A DNA stretch of 64,000 bases. Origin: Agaribacter marinus (GTDB lineage Bacteria; Pseudomonadota; Gammaproteobacteria; Enterobacterales; Alteromonadaceae). This document shows positions 18,035-26,333 of this stretch, one piece after another (positions within the stretch are counted from its first letter, which is position 1; each line of letters starts with the position of its first letter). Both the position numbers and the translations under genes were made by a program. A model generated the notes under the pieces. It searched no databases. It was not told where the DNA came from and saw only the letters and a program-made list of their open reading frames with translations. The stretch lies in NCBI RefSeq assembly GCF_030160655.1, contig NZ_BSOT01000005.1, positions 1,693,546 to 1,757,545 on the forward strand, in the 5' to 3' direction.

Positions 18035-18868
18035 TTATAAGCCTTCTAACATACTCTCGAAATCTGAAAAGTCATCGGCTTCTTGCTCCAGTTCTTCTTC
18101 ACTTTGCTGTTTAATCTCCCCATCACTCACTTCAAAGGCTAAACGCTGAAAATAAACGTCTCTAACGAATAAGTATTGATCAATCGCTCTAGTTAAGTTT
18201 TCTTCTTGTTCTAATAATGAAGCGCGAGTTTCAAGTAAATTGACGACAGCAGCTCCAATCACAATGGGGTCCTCTAATATCGTCGATGGCCAATAAAAAT
18301 TATCGACGATGTCCCCAGTAAAGCTCCTCACATCACTCGGCCCTAAGGCGGGCAACATAAGATAAGGACCTGTGCCTACTCCCCAAACGCCAAGCACTTG
18401 ACCGAAATCTTCCTCTTGACGCGCTAAGCCCATGCTTGACGCCACATCAAAGATACCAAGTAAACCCACGGTAGAATTAATCAAAAAACGGCCTAAACTG
18501 GCAAATGAATCGTCGGGCTTCCCTTGCAACATGTTATTGATAGTGTTCGCAGGCTCTTCTAAGTTATTAGCCGCATTTAACAACCCAGTTCTAACTGGTT
18601 GAGGTGTTATTGCGATGTAACCTTGCGTCACTGGTTTAACAAGAAAACGATCAAGTACGTCATAATTAAAGTCCCACACCACTCTATTCACTGACTCCAG
18701 TGGGTCACTAATTTTATTTGCTTTGCCAGACGTATCATTCGTATCTAATTGGCTATTATCTGCGTTATTGCTTAGCTGCTGGTTTGCCGCCTGTTCTTGC
18801 GAACTATTGGCTGCACAAGCCCCTAAACTGAGACATATCAAAAGCCCAAATATATGTTGTATCTTCAC
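18035..18868 (-). CDS. mlaA: MlaA/VacJ outer-membrane lipoprotein (phospholipid retrograde transport)
   Basis: This 277-residue lipoprotein starts at GTG 18868, right after the ccmI stop, with AAGGAA eight bases upstream. The signal ends LSLGAC. The family core is clear: DPLESVNRVVWDFNYDVLD, PVTQGYIAITPQPVR, NNLEEPANTINNMLQGK, and GVGTGPYLMLPALGPSDVR. MlaA sits with porins in the outer membrane and removes surface-exposed phospholipids towards MlaC. It carries an additional polar N-terminal linker and an acidic C-terminal tail (EEELEQEADDFSDFE). Co-transcription with ccm genes appears to be positional only. Confidence 0.95.
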   Translation of the reverse strand: MKIQHIFGLLICLSLGACAANSSQEQAANQQLSNNADNSQLDTNDTSGKANKISDPLESVNRVVWDFNYDVLDRFLVKPVTQGYIAITPQPVRTGLLNAANNLEEPANTINNMLQGKPDDSFASLGRFLINSTVGLLGIFDVASSMGLARQEEDFGQVLGVWGVGTGPYLMLPALGPSDVRSFTGDIVDNFYWPSTILEDPIVIGAAVVNLLETRASLLEQEENLTRAIDQYLFVRDVYFQRLAFEVSDGEIKQQSEEELEQEADDFSDFESMLEGL

Positions 18869-20179
18869 TTAAATTTCCTTATTGATCAGTAAGGACGTAG
18901 AAACCACGTCACCCAATTTGAGGGGTAGAGTATCAATTTGCCCTTGAAGTTCCCCGGCAGACGGCATTACATCAGAATCTTTTGAAATACGAGCAATAAC
19001 TCGCACACGTCCAACAGTATTTAGCGTGCGGTCTGGCAACATTGCATCCTCAGTAGACAGTGTGACACTTATTGGAAAAGTACTAAACGGCATACGTTTA
19101 ACCGCTAACGGCACTCGCATATCGCTATCTGCATCTTGAGCAAACACGATCAAAAAGCCTTGTTTTGGTAGCTTCTGCGCTACCTCCTCACTCAAATCAA
19201 TATTAATACTTACACTGGTGATCTTTTGATTCAGGTTACTAGCTTCTTGTGTTTCGAGTTCAGAACTACTTTGCAGTGCATTTGTCCCTGAATTTTCTGA
19301 TACTAAATATTGTTCACTCACACCTATACGTCTTAGTTGAGTGATTAAAGATTGATAAAAATTACTCTCGGTAGACATCATACTATTAATCATGGCAAAG
19401 TTCTGCCCCGCGAGCTCAGCATTACCTAGTTGAGTAGCGATTACTGTCAGGAGCAAACGATATTCTTTGTTGGTGTTATCTTTAGCAACTAAATATTCCA
19501 TTTGATTGACTGCCCGCATCAATGATTCTTCAGTACCTGCTGCCATTAATGCATTTGCGTATTTATACCTAAGTTCAGCATCTTCCGGTGACAAATCTAA
19601 CGCCTTTTGATATGCAGCAATGGATTCTTCAATACGACCAATTGCCAACTGTACTTGTCCCAAAATTCGCCAACCTACTGGGTCTTCTGGCTCTTCTCTT
19701 AGACGATGTCGAATGATGAGTGCATATTTTGCATAATCATCTGGTGTTACCTGATCTTCACCTTTGTTAAACACACGTTGCGTGAGCGATTCCGTGCTAT
19801 TAATCACATCGATATATTCCTGCAACCCCGTCAATTGGTTTGATTCGAAATATACCGATATACCAATAACAACTGCAGGCACCGCTAATACTCCGAGTAA
19901 TATTGGATGAGATAAGCGCTTGGCTGTCTCTTGGGGGCTTTCTTCAGCGATACTTTCGTCGTACAAAGCAAGCTTTAGCTCTTTCAGCGCGATGCTTTTA
20001 TACTTTTCAGACATCAAGCCTTGAGCTACTTCGTCTTCTAACTCCGACATGCGCTGTTTGACGACATTCGCATTACTTACTTGATATTCTCTCGCGCGGT
20101 TTCGCAACAGCAAAGGCACTGCCACAAATAGACTTGCAGCAAATATTAAACCAATGGCATAAAGGTAAAACTCAGTCAC
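18869..20179 (-). CDS. ccmI: CcmI cytochrome c maturation protein (apocytochrome chaperone, TPR)
   Basis: This 436-residue protein has an N-terminal transmembrane helix (about 4-22), a charged cytoplasmic loop (RMSELEDEVAQGLMSEKYKSI), a second helix (about 92-108), then periplasmic TPR repeats (for example GRIEESIAAYQKALDLSPED) and a C-terminal beta domain. This is the CcmI/CycH layout. CcmI presents apocytochrome c to the CcmFH ligation complex. It follows ccmH by 34 bases and directly precedes mlaA. Confidence 0.93.
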   Translation of the reverse strand: MTEFYLYAIGLIFAASLFVAVPLLLRNRAREYQVSNANVVKQRMSELEDEVAQGLMSEKYKSIALKELKLALYDESIAEESPQETAKRLSHPILLGVLAVPAVVIGISVYFESNQLTGLQEYIDVINSTESLTQRVFNKGEDQVTPDDYAKYALIIRHRLREEPEDPVGWRILGQVQLAIGRIEESIAAYQKALDLSPEDAELRYKYANALMAAGTEESLMRAVNQMEYLVAKDNTNKEYRLLLTVIATQLGNAELAGQNFAMINSMMSTESNFYQSLITQLRRIGVSEQYLVSENSGTNALQSSSELETQEASNLNQKITSVSINIDLSEEVAQKLPKQGFLIVFAQDADSDMRVPLAVKRMPFSTFPISVTLSTEDAMLPDRTLNTVGRVRVIARISKDSDVMPSAGELQGQIDTLPLKLGDVVSTSLLINKEI

Positions 20180-20213
20180 TCACTTTCCTTTTGAAAAAAT
20201 GTGTCAAATTACG

Positions 20214-20702
20214 TTAGTCGTCTTTTAGCATTGCATCAGCTTTCGCGAGTTTTTCATCGATGTTAGTTTCGTCAGCTGATTTACGCCTAACAACAAACAG
20301 TATAGACATGACAATGATGAATAGCAGTGGGATTAGCCATAGCCAAATCGTCACCGTATTTACGGGGGGTTGATAATAAACAAAATCTCCGTAACGTTGC
20401 TTCATGAAATCTACAACATCGCTTTCGCTCTTACCTTCTTGCATCAATTGGTAAACTTTTCGGCGCATATCATGAGCAATCATTGCGTCAGAATCCGCGA
20501 TATTTTGGTTCTGACACATAGGGCAGCGCAGCTCTTTCGTTAGCCGAATAAATACTTGTCGTTGTTCAGGGTCGTCAAACGCATAATTTTCAGCATAGCC
20601 TTGAGGCGCCGCACGCTCAGCCTTGTCGTCAGCGAAAGCAGGTAATATATGGCTTAAAGACAAAAACAACATGAGTAAAGCGACACGTTGAAATATCTTC
20701 AT
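20214..20702 (-). CDS. ccmH: CcmH thiol-disulfide oxidoreductase of cytochrome c maturation
   Basis: This 162-residue protein has a signal peptide ending at about residue 24, the redox motif LRCPMCQNQNIADSDA (Cys60, Cys63), and a transmembrane helix at about 110-130. This is the short CcmH/CycL form; the TPR part is in the separate ccmI. It reduces the CXXCH cysteines of apocytochrome c and works with CcmF. Its start overlaps the ccmG stop by four bases. Confidence 0.96.
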   Translation of the reverse strand: MKIFQRVALLMLFLSLSHILPAFADDKAERAAPQGYAENYAFDDPEQRQVFIRLTKELRCPMCQNQNIADSDAMIAHDMRRKVYQLMQEGKSESDVVDFMKQRYGDFVYYQPPVNTVTIWLWLIPLLFIIVMSILFVVRRKSADETNIDEKLAKADAMLKDD

Positions 20703-21325
20703 TGCTTTAGCCCAGTCAATTGATGTTCGGTACTTAATTGACTAAGTACTGGATATTCACGTTGTATTGCTTCAATAACCGGTAAAAACTTTCCCGTCCA
20801 GACACGTTCATTTATATCCCCCAAATGATGCAAACGAATTACACCTGCCGGATCAACTAAGAAGGTTTCAGGCGCACCAGTAACCCCTAAGTCAAGACTA
20901 GTGTCTCTGTATACATCGAAAATATTAAAGGCAAAAGGGTTTCCAAAACGCCGAGTCGTTTCTATCACTTCAGCACGCACTCGATTGATGGTTTTACTGC
21001 CAAAATCGGGGTCAAGATCTTGATCATAATACAAACCGACAAAGCGATAACCTTTTTGACTAAGTTCGGTCAAGTAGGGCAACTCAATTGCGCACGTAAC
21101 ACACCATACACCCCATACATTCACGAACGTCATTTGACCATCAAAGATGTCATTCGTGTGGGTAATAGCTTCGTCCGCTAAATCAGGCAATGAGAAGGCT
21201 GGAAATTCATTTTCGATGAGAGACGACTCTCTCGCTGAAGGATCTGAAAATAGCCCGTTATACAAAAAAACGGTGAGTAACAAGAATAAAATTAACGGGA
21301 TTAAAAACCATGTTAACCGACTCAT
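20699..21325 (-). CDS. ccmG: CcmG/DsbE periplasmic thioredoxin-like protein
   Basis: This 208-residue protein has an N-terminal membrane anchor (about residues 5-22) and a thioredoxin fold with the active site WCVTC (Cys75, Cys78), then the family segments VGLYYDQD and GAPETFLVD with the cis-proline region. It keeps apocytochrome cysteines reduced for heme attachment. The frame overlaps both ccmF and ccmH by four bases. Confidence 0.95.
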   Translation of the reverse strand: MSRLTWFLIPLILFLLLTVFLYNGLFSDPSARESSLIENEFPAFSLPDLADEAITHTNDIFDGQMTFVNVWGVWCVTCAIELPYLTELSQKGYRFVGLYYDQDLDPDFGSKTINRVRAEVIETTRRFGNPFAFNIFDVYRDTSLDLGVTGAPETFLVDPAGVIRLHHLGDINERVWTGKFLPVIEAIQREYPVLSQLSTEHQLTGLKQ

Positions 21326-23346
21326 AATGTACTTTCCTTTGCCACAGAAGGCTCAAGATTAGCTGCGGACGTTGTTTTACTTTTCGTTCTGCGTGTAAAC
21401 TGCGCAATTTTTTTAATACGATACCGTTTATCCGATATTGAAAAAGCCGCCCCAATGCTCATGATAAAAGCGCCGCCCCAAATCCACACGACAAAGGGCT
21501 TATAGTAAAGTTGTATTGCCCAATCACCTCCCTTGAGAGGCTCGCCCATAGCGATAAACAAATCTCGGGTTAACGTAGTGTGAATACCGGCTTCCGTCAT
21601 TGGCATTTGCTGCACAGTGTAAAAGCGTTTTTCAGGCTCCAAGTGATTAATCAGTATTCCATGTTTGTAGATGTCGAAAATGCCTCTGTCAGCGGTATAA
21701 TTGGGGCCCTTGATAGATTCAACACCAATAAACTTAATGTCATAGTCAGCCATTTGCAATGTCTGCCCAATTTTCACTCTTACATCCATTTCTTTTTCGT
21801 AATTGCTGACTAGCGTAATACCAATCAAACAAACTGCAAACCCAACGTGACCAAACACCATGCCCCAATGACTAGGTGTTAATTTTTTTAATGTTTGATA
21901 AGTGGTTTCGTCTTTAAGCGGGGAAGCTACTCGCTGACGCACTTCTAAAACAGTCGCCACAAGGATCCAAAAACTCATTGTTATACCCAGCAGCGCCAAT
22001 TGTGAATATTCATCATAACTAAATATCACCACAACCCCTGCTGAAAACGCCAAAAAGAAAGCAAGTAACAACTGATGCTTTAATGCTGATGGCTTTTGCT
22101 TTTTCCAACGAGTGAGCGGCCCTACCCCCAAAAAGAAAACGAAAGGTACAACAAGTAAGGTAAACATCTGATTAAAGAAAGGCGCACCAATAGAAATACT
22201 GCCTAAGCCAATTTCTTTATGGACTAACGGAAACAACGTGCCTAATAATACAACAACCGTAGCAGCACAAAGTAGAACATTGTTACCCATTAACATCATT
22301 TCTCTAGAAAAAAGATCGTAACGGCCCACAGACTTTAGTTGAGATGCGCGCAAGGCATATAAAAGTAGTGAACCACCTATAACAACGACAAGTAATCCCA
22401 ATATAAATAAGCCACGGGCTGGATCAGACGCAAATGAATGTACCGATACGAGCACACCGGATCTCACGAGAAAAGTGCCTAACAAACTTAGCGAAAATGC
22501 TGCAATCGCTAACAACACTGTCCAGGACTTAAATACTTTACGTTTTTCAGTGACCGCTAATGAATGCATTAATGCAGTACCGGCTAACCATGGCATAAAT
22601 GCAGCGTTCTCTACAGGATCCCAGAACCACCAGCCGCCCCAACCGAGTTCATAATATGCCCACCAACTCCCTAAAGCTAAGCCGAGTGTTAAGAATGCCC
22701 AAGCAGCAATAGTCCAAGGTCTAGACCAGCGTGCCCAAGTAGAATCTAATTGCCCGCCGATAAGTGCAGCAATCGCAAAGGCAAAGGCAACAGAAAAGCC
22801 AACATACCCCATATACAACATAGGCGGGTGAATTATCATGCCAAAATCTTGCAACAAGGGATTTAAATCACGACCATCCACGGGAAAAAATGGCAACATG
22901 CTGTCAAATGGGTTGGAAGTAATTAACATGAACAAATAAAACGAAATACTTACCATGCCCAAAACTGACAACACCCTAGCAAGCATTTTTTCGGGTATAC
23001 CATTTGAAAACAATGCGACGGCCACTGTCCAAATGGCAAATATTAATACCCAAAGTAAAAATGACCCTTCGTGACCTCCCCAAACGGCTGTTATTTTGTA
23101 GTAAATAGGCAATTTACTATTTGAATTTTGGGCGACGTAGGATAGTGAAAAATCATCCACTATAAAGGAATGAGTCAGTGCTATATAGGCAATTAACGTA
23201 AAAACAAATAGACCAATCGCAAGGGGCCTTGCGAGTGACATTAATGTCGGGTTATTGGTTTGTGCACCCCACAATGGATATATGGCCAGTAATATTGACA
23301 ATACAAGCGCGATAACAAGCGTGACATTTCCTAATTCAGCAATCAT
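21322..23346 (-). CDS. ccmF: CcmF heme lyase subunit
   Basis: This 674-residue polytopic protein of the heme-handling family has the tryptophan-rich WGGWWFWDPVENAAFMPW segment, conserved histidines in the LIHPPMLYMGYVG-type region (MIIHPPMLYMGYVG) and a late periplasmic domain. It attaches heme from holo-CcmE to apocytochrome c. Length is normal for CcmF. It lies between ccmE (sharing the boundary base 23346) and ccmG. Confidence 0.97.
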   Translation of the reverse strand: MIAELGNVTLVIALVLSILLAIYPLWGAQTNNPTLMSLARPLAIGLFVFTLIAYIALTHSFIVDDFSLSYVAQNSNSKLPIYYKITAVWGGHEGSFLLWVLIFAIWTVAVALFSNGIPEKMLARVLSVLGMVSISFYLFMLITSNPFDSMLPFFPVDGRDLNPLLQDFGMIIHPPMLYMGYVGFSVAFAFAIAALIGGQLDSTWARWSRPWTIAAWAFLTLGLALGSWWAYYELGWGGWWFWDPVENAAFMPWLAGTALMHSLAVTEKRKVFKSWTVLLAIAAFSLSLLGTFLVRSGVLVSVHSFASDPARGLFILGLLVVVIGGSLLLYALRASQLKSVGRYDLFSREMMLMGNNVLLCAATVVVLLGTLFPLVHKEIGLGSISIGAPFFNQMFTLLVVPFVFFLGVGPLTRWKKQKPSALKHQLLLAFFLAFSAGVVVIFSYDEYSQLALLGITMSFWILVATVLEVRQRVASPLKDETTYQTLKKLTPSHWGMVFGHVGFAVCLIGITLVSNYEKEMDVRVKIGQTLQMADYDIKFIGVESIKGPNYTADRGIFDIYKHGILINHLEPEKRFYTVQQMPMTEAGIHTTLTRDLFIAMGEPLKGGDWAIQLYYKPFVVWIWGGAFIMSIGAAFSISDKRYRIKKIAQFTRRTKSKTTSAANLEPSVAKESTL

Positions 23347-23834
23347 TAGTATTGCCCAGCCTTTGTATCTTTCGCATTAGCGGGCTTAAACTGATTCATT
23401 CCTTTTAATTGTTCTGCTAATTCAGGGGGCATATATTCTTCGTCGTGCTTAGCCAATACTTCATGTGCGACAATCAACGTTGGCGTTTTTAGTTCACCTG
23501 TCGCAATAATACCCTGCCCCTCTCGAAATAGGTCAGGTAGTATACCGTTATATTCGACTTTCACTTTAGGGCCTGTATCCACGAGGTCGAAGCTTACATT
23601 TAATGAATCATTCGCCCTATTGATACTCCCCGGCACAACTAAACCACCAATACGAAGCCGCTGACCGACAATTGGTTTGTTACCTGTCGCCTCTTTTCCA
23701 TTATGAATCTCACTGGGCGTATAAAACACATCAATACTGTCATTTAAGCTATACAACATAACGCCTATTGCAGCCGCTAATAATACGAACGCTGCACTCA
23801 CTGCAAATAAACGTTGTTTACGTCGACGATTCAT
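23346..23834 (-). CDS. ccmE: CcmE periplasmic heme chaperone
   Basis: This 162-residue protein has a single N-terminal anchor (about residues 9-28) and an OB-fold domain. The heme-binding HDEEY motif (His130, Tyr134) matches the family H-x-x-x-Y, in which the His forms the covalent heme bond. The [15 protein letters not shown] and [15 protein letters not shown] segments are typical. Its start overlaps the end of the preceding gene by 17 bases in another frame. Confidence 0.97.
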   Translation of the reverse strand: MNRRRKQRLFAVSAAFVLLAAAIGVMLYSLNDSIDVFYTPSEIHNGKEATGNKPIVGQRLRIGGLVVPGSINRANDSLNVSFDLVDTGPKVKVEYNGILPDLFREGQGIIATGELKTPTLIVAHEVLAKHDEEYMPPELAEQLKGMNQFKPANAKDTKAGQY

Positions 23835-24882
23835 TCATTACCTCTTTTTGTTGCTGCCGCTTTTTTCTAGCATCAAGAATTCGCTGAGCACGTTTATGTT
23901 GACTTTTGACCGTTTGTCTTACCCATCGGTTCATCAAGATCGAATGAAGTAAAAGTGTTGCCATTGCTAATACACCAATACCAAACGACAACCAGACAAA
24001 AAAGCCTCTTCCGCCCATGTCCAAAAAGTTACCAACGCTCTCAAACTTAACACCTTGTTGCAGCATGAAGTAGGCGCCCACACTGCCGAATAACCCGACC
24101 AGCGATATTGCTAGCATTTTGTTAGGTATCACATTGAGTTTGTGATTTTTATTGCCTACCAGCTCGGCTACCCATGGCCGGTGAGCATCAGCTTTAATTA
24201 GTTCATTCTTTAATCGTAAGACGACACATGTTGCAATAAAGCCCAACATGCCCAACATTGATAGCAGCAATGGGATCAACATTTCAGGTGGCATATCAGG
24301 TTTGTCAATCTTACTAATAGAGGCCGGTTGATGAAGCGTATTCCACCACTCAACGGAGTATTTAATTATTGGTACGTTTATCGCCCCGATAATAGCAAGT
24401 ACTGCCGCAGCTTTGCCACCCTGTAATTTATCTTCAAACGATACGTATAATGCCATCACACCGATATACAAAAATAACTGAATAAGCTGTGACGTGAGCC
24501 TTGCGTCCCAAATCCAATATGTCCCCCATGTGGGTTTCCCCCAAACGGCACCGGTAAATAAAGAAACAAATGTAATAACCGCGCCCACAGGCGCTATTGC
24601 AACGACCGTAATTAGCGCGGTCCGCCACTGCCACACTAAGCCAACAAAGCCTGCTACAGCCATAGCCATATAAGCGCTTAACGACAGCGTTGCTGTTGGT
24701 ACGTGAATGTAAATAATACGATACACATCAAATTGTTGATAATCTGTTGGTGAAAAAACCAGCCCCCACACCACACCCAACGGCAGAGCAACGAGTAAAA
24801 TGCCGACAAACCATGGGAACAGCTGATTACATAGCAAGTAGGTACGTTCAGGTTTTGCAAGTTGATTAAACCACTTCCACAT
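23818..24882 (-). CDS. ccmC: CcmC-CcmD fusion: heme export/transfer protein
   Basis: This is one 354-residue frame where two genes are expected. Residues 1-245 are a complete CcmC: six hydrophobic segments, the [20 protein letters not shown] tryptophan-rich motif at about 114-133, His60 and His184 as likely heme ligands, and the typical end HRPWVAELV. Residues about 279-354 read as Ccm[21 protein letters not shown], one helix and a basic [16 protein letters not shown] tail. Between them (about 255-274) is an additional hydrophobic helix. CcmC loads heme on CcmE and CcmD stabilises the complex. No separate ccmD exists between ccmC and ccmE. Confidence 0.93.
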   Translation of the reverse strand: MWKWFNQLAKPERTYLLCNQLFPWFVGILLVALPLGVVWGLVFSPTDYQQFDVYRIIYIHVPTATLSLSAYMAMAVAGFVGLVWQWRTALITVVAIAPVGAVITFVSLFTGAVWGKPTWGTYWIWDARLTSQLIQLFLYIGVMALYVSFEDKLQGGKAAAVLAIIGAINVPIIKYSVEWWNTLHQPASISKIDKPDMPPEMLIPLLLSMLGMLGFIATCVVLRLKNELIKADAHRPWVAELVGNKNHKLNVIPNKMLAISLVGLFGSVGAYFMLQQGVKFESVGNFLDMGGRGFFVWLSFGIGVLAMATLLLHSILMNRWVRQTVKSQHKRAQRILDARKKRQQQKEVMNESST

Positions 24883-25547
24883 TAGTTAAGACTCACCCTC
24901 AATGAATAAGCAATAGCAGCTGGCGCTAAGGCTAAAGTAAACAACAAAATTGCCAACATAATACCAATTTGGAACCCATAGGGTAATTGTAATGACACAG
25001 ATTCAATCGCAGATGTGGAAAAAATTAATAACGGAATAAATAAGGGTAATAAAATAAGGGGCAGTAATACACCACTCCGTTGCAAACTGACCGTGAGTGA
25101 CACCCCTATTGCACCGATCAAACTTATTGTCGGTGTCCCCAAGAGTAAAGTATACAACAAGACCCAATACATATCCCAAGTCATATTTAAAAACATCGCA
25201 AGTAATGGCGATAGGAGCACTAATGGCAAAATGCTGACGAGCCAATGGGCAAAGACTTTGACTAAGACAATCAAATAGGCAGGCGTCGACGACAATAAGT
25301 ATTGCTCCATACTACCGTCAGTAAAATCATCACGGAATAAGCGCTCCATACCTAAGAGCAATGAAAGAATTGCCGCAACCCAAATCACGCCGCCAGAAAC
25401 TCGCTGTAATATTTCAGCGCCGGGACCTATAGCCAAAGGAAATAAACTAATCACAATAAGAAAAAACATGACCGGTTGCATCAATTCAGACCGTTGTCGA
25501 AACGAAAGCGCGAGTTCTCTGTGAAAAACGGCAACCAAGGCACCCAC
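24882..25547 (-). CDS. ccmB: CcmB ABC-type permease of cytochrome c maturation
   Basis: This polytopic protein with six hydrophobic segments contains the family-typical FHRELALSFRQRSELMQPVMFF start and RLFRDDFTDGSMEQYLLS. I prefer the GTG at 25547, which overlaps the ccmA stop (TAGTG) and gives 221 residues, the usual CcmB length. An upstream ATG at 25586 would add 13 residues inside ccmA. With CcmA it forms the ATPase needed to release holo-CcmE from CcmC. Confidence 0.93.
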   Translation of the reverse strand: MGALVAVFHRELALSFRQRSELMQPVMFFLIVISLFPLAIGPGAEILQRVSGGVIWVAAILSLLLGMERLFRDDFTDGSMEQYLLSSTPAYLIVLVKVFAHWLVSILPLVLLSPLLAMFLNMTWDMYWVLLYTLLLGTPTISLIGAIGVSLTVSLQRSGVLLPLILLPLFIPLLIFSTSAIESVSLQLPYGFQIGIMLAILLFTLALAPAAIAYSLRVSLN

Positions 25548-26173
25548 TATATTTGATACTCCAAAATATAATTCCGTTGTGGGCATGAAAATTTTGCTTG
25601 TTGATGAGACGTCAACACCACGCTACCACCATTTACTACAAATTCACTAATTTTAGATTCTAGCAATGAAATTGTTTGTGTATCTAGCGCTGTAAAGGGT
25701 TCGTCCAGCACCCATAGTATCGCTTTTTCGTTCAACCACAATCTAGCAAGCGCGACTCTTCGTTGTTGTCCTGCCGACAGGTATTTTAGCGCTAAATCTT
25801 CCATCCCTACCAAGCTAAGTAAAGACAGTACTCGCTCTATATCCGGTATCGTTACAGTTTGTTTGTGAGTTTTCGCCCAATATACCAAGTTTTCAACGGC
25901 ACTTAGCGCACTATTAAGCCCGAGTTTGTGTCCACAATAGACCAGATTATCTAGTTGATTAGTATCATCGCTAACATTATTGCCGCAAAACACTACCTGT
26001 CCTGTCGCAGGGCGACTTAAGCCAGTCAGTATTCTTAACAAACTAGTCTTACCGGCACCGTTTTCTCCTTTTAAAAAAAACAGTTCTCCCGCATCGATAT
26101 TGATATCAAGATTCGAAAACAACAGGCGGTCTTGTTTTTCACAACTAATGTTAATTAAACGCAGAATGCTCAA
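25547..26173 (-). CDS. ccmA: CcmA ATP-binding protein of the heme-release ABC complex
   Basis: This 208-residue ABC ATPase has Walker A GENGAGKT (about residues 36-43), signature LSAGQQRRVALARL and Walker B LWVLDEPFTALD. Length and operon position identify CcmA. It is the first gene of the ccm-mlaA transcript, and its promoter must lie in the 160-base spacer shared with the divergent fliK-like gene. Confidence 0.95.
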   Translation of the reverse strand: MSILRLINISCEKQDRLLFSNLDINIDAGELFFLKGENGAGKTSLLRILTGLSRPATGQVVFCGNNVSDDTNQLDNLVYCGHKLGLNSALSAVENLVYWAKTHKQTVTIPDIERVLSLLSLVGMEDLALKYLSAGQQRRVALARLWLNEKAILWVLDEPFTALDTQTISLLESKISEFVVNGGSVVLTSHQQAKFSCPQRNYILEYQI

Positions 26174-26237
26174 GCTTTTAACTCACTAAATTTAAACAAG
26201 TAAATATTATCATAAAAACAAGGTATTAGGATATTAA

Positions 26238-26256
26238 GAACGTGCACATTACGTTC
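26238..26256. promoter_or_regulatory. inverted repeat in the ccmA / fliK-like divergent spacer
   Basis: GAACGT and ACGTTC form a perfect 6+6 inverted repeat separated by seven bases, in the only spacer that can hold promoters for both ccmA and the fliK-like gene. This makes it a candidate operator. No regulator is identified. Confidence 0.3.
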
Positions 26257-26333
26257 GAAAAAAATGACTATTTGATACCGATCAAAACGAAGTAAAAACT
26301 TTACATATTTTAATTTTTACCGATATTAAGAGT

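Noticed and set aside
26319-26326. ACCGATAT resembling a FliA (sigma-28) -10 element before the fliK-like gene
   Set aside because: The -35 region does not match and the element is eight bases from the start codon, leaving no leader.
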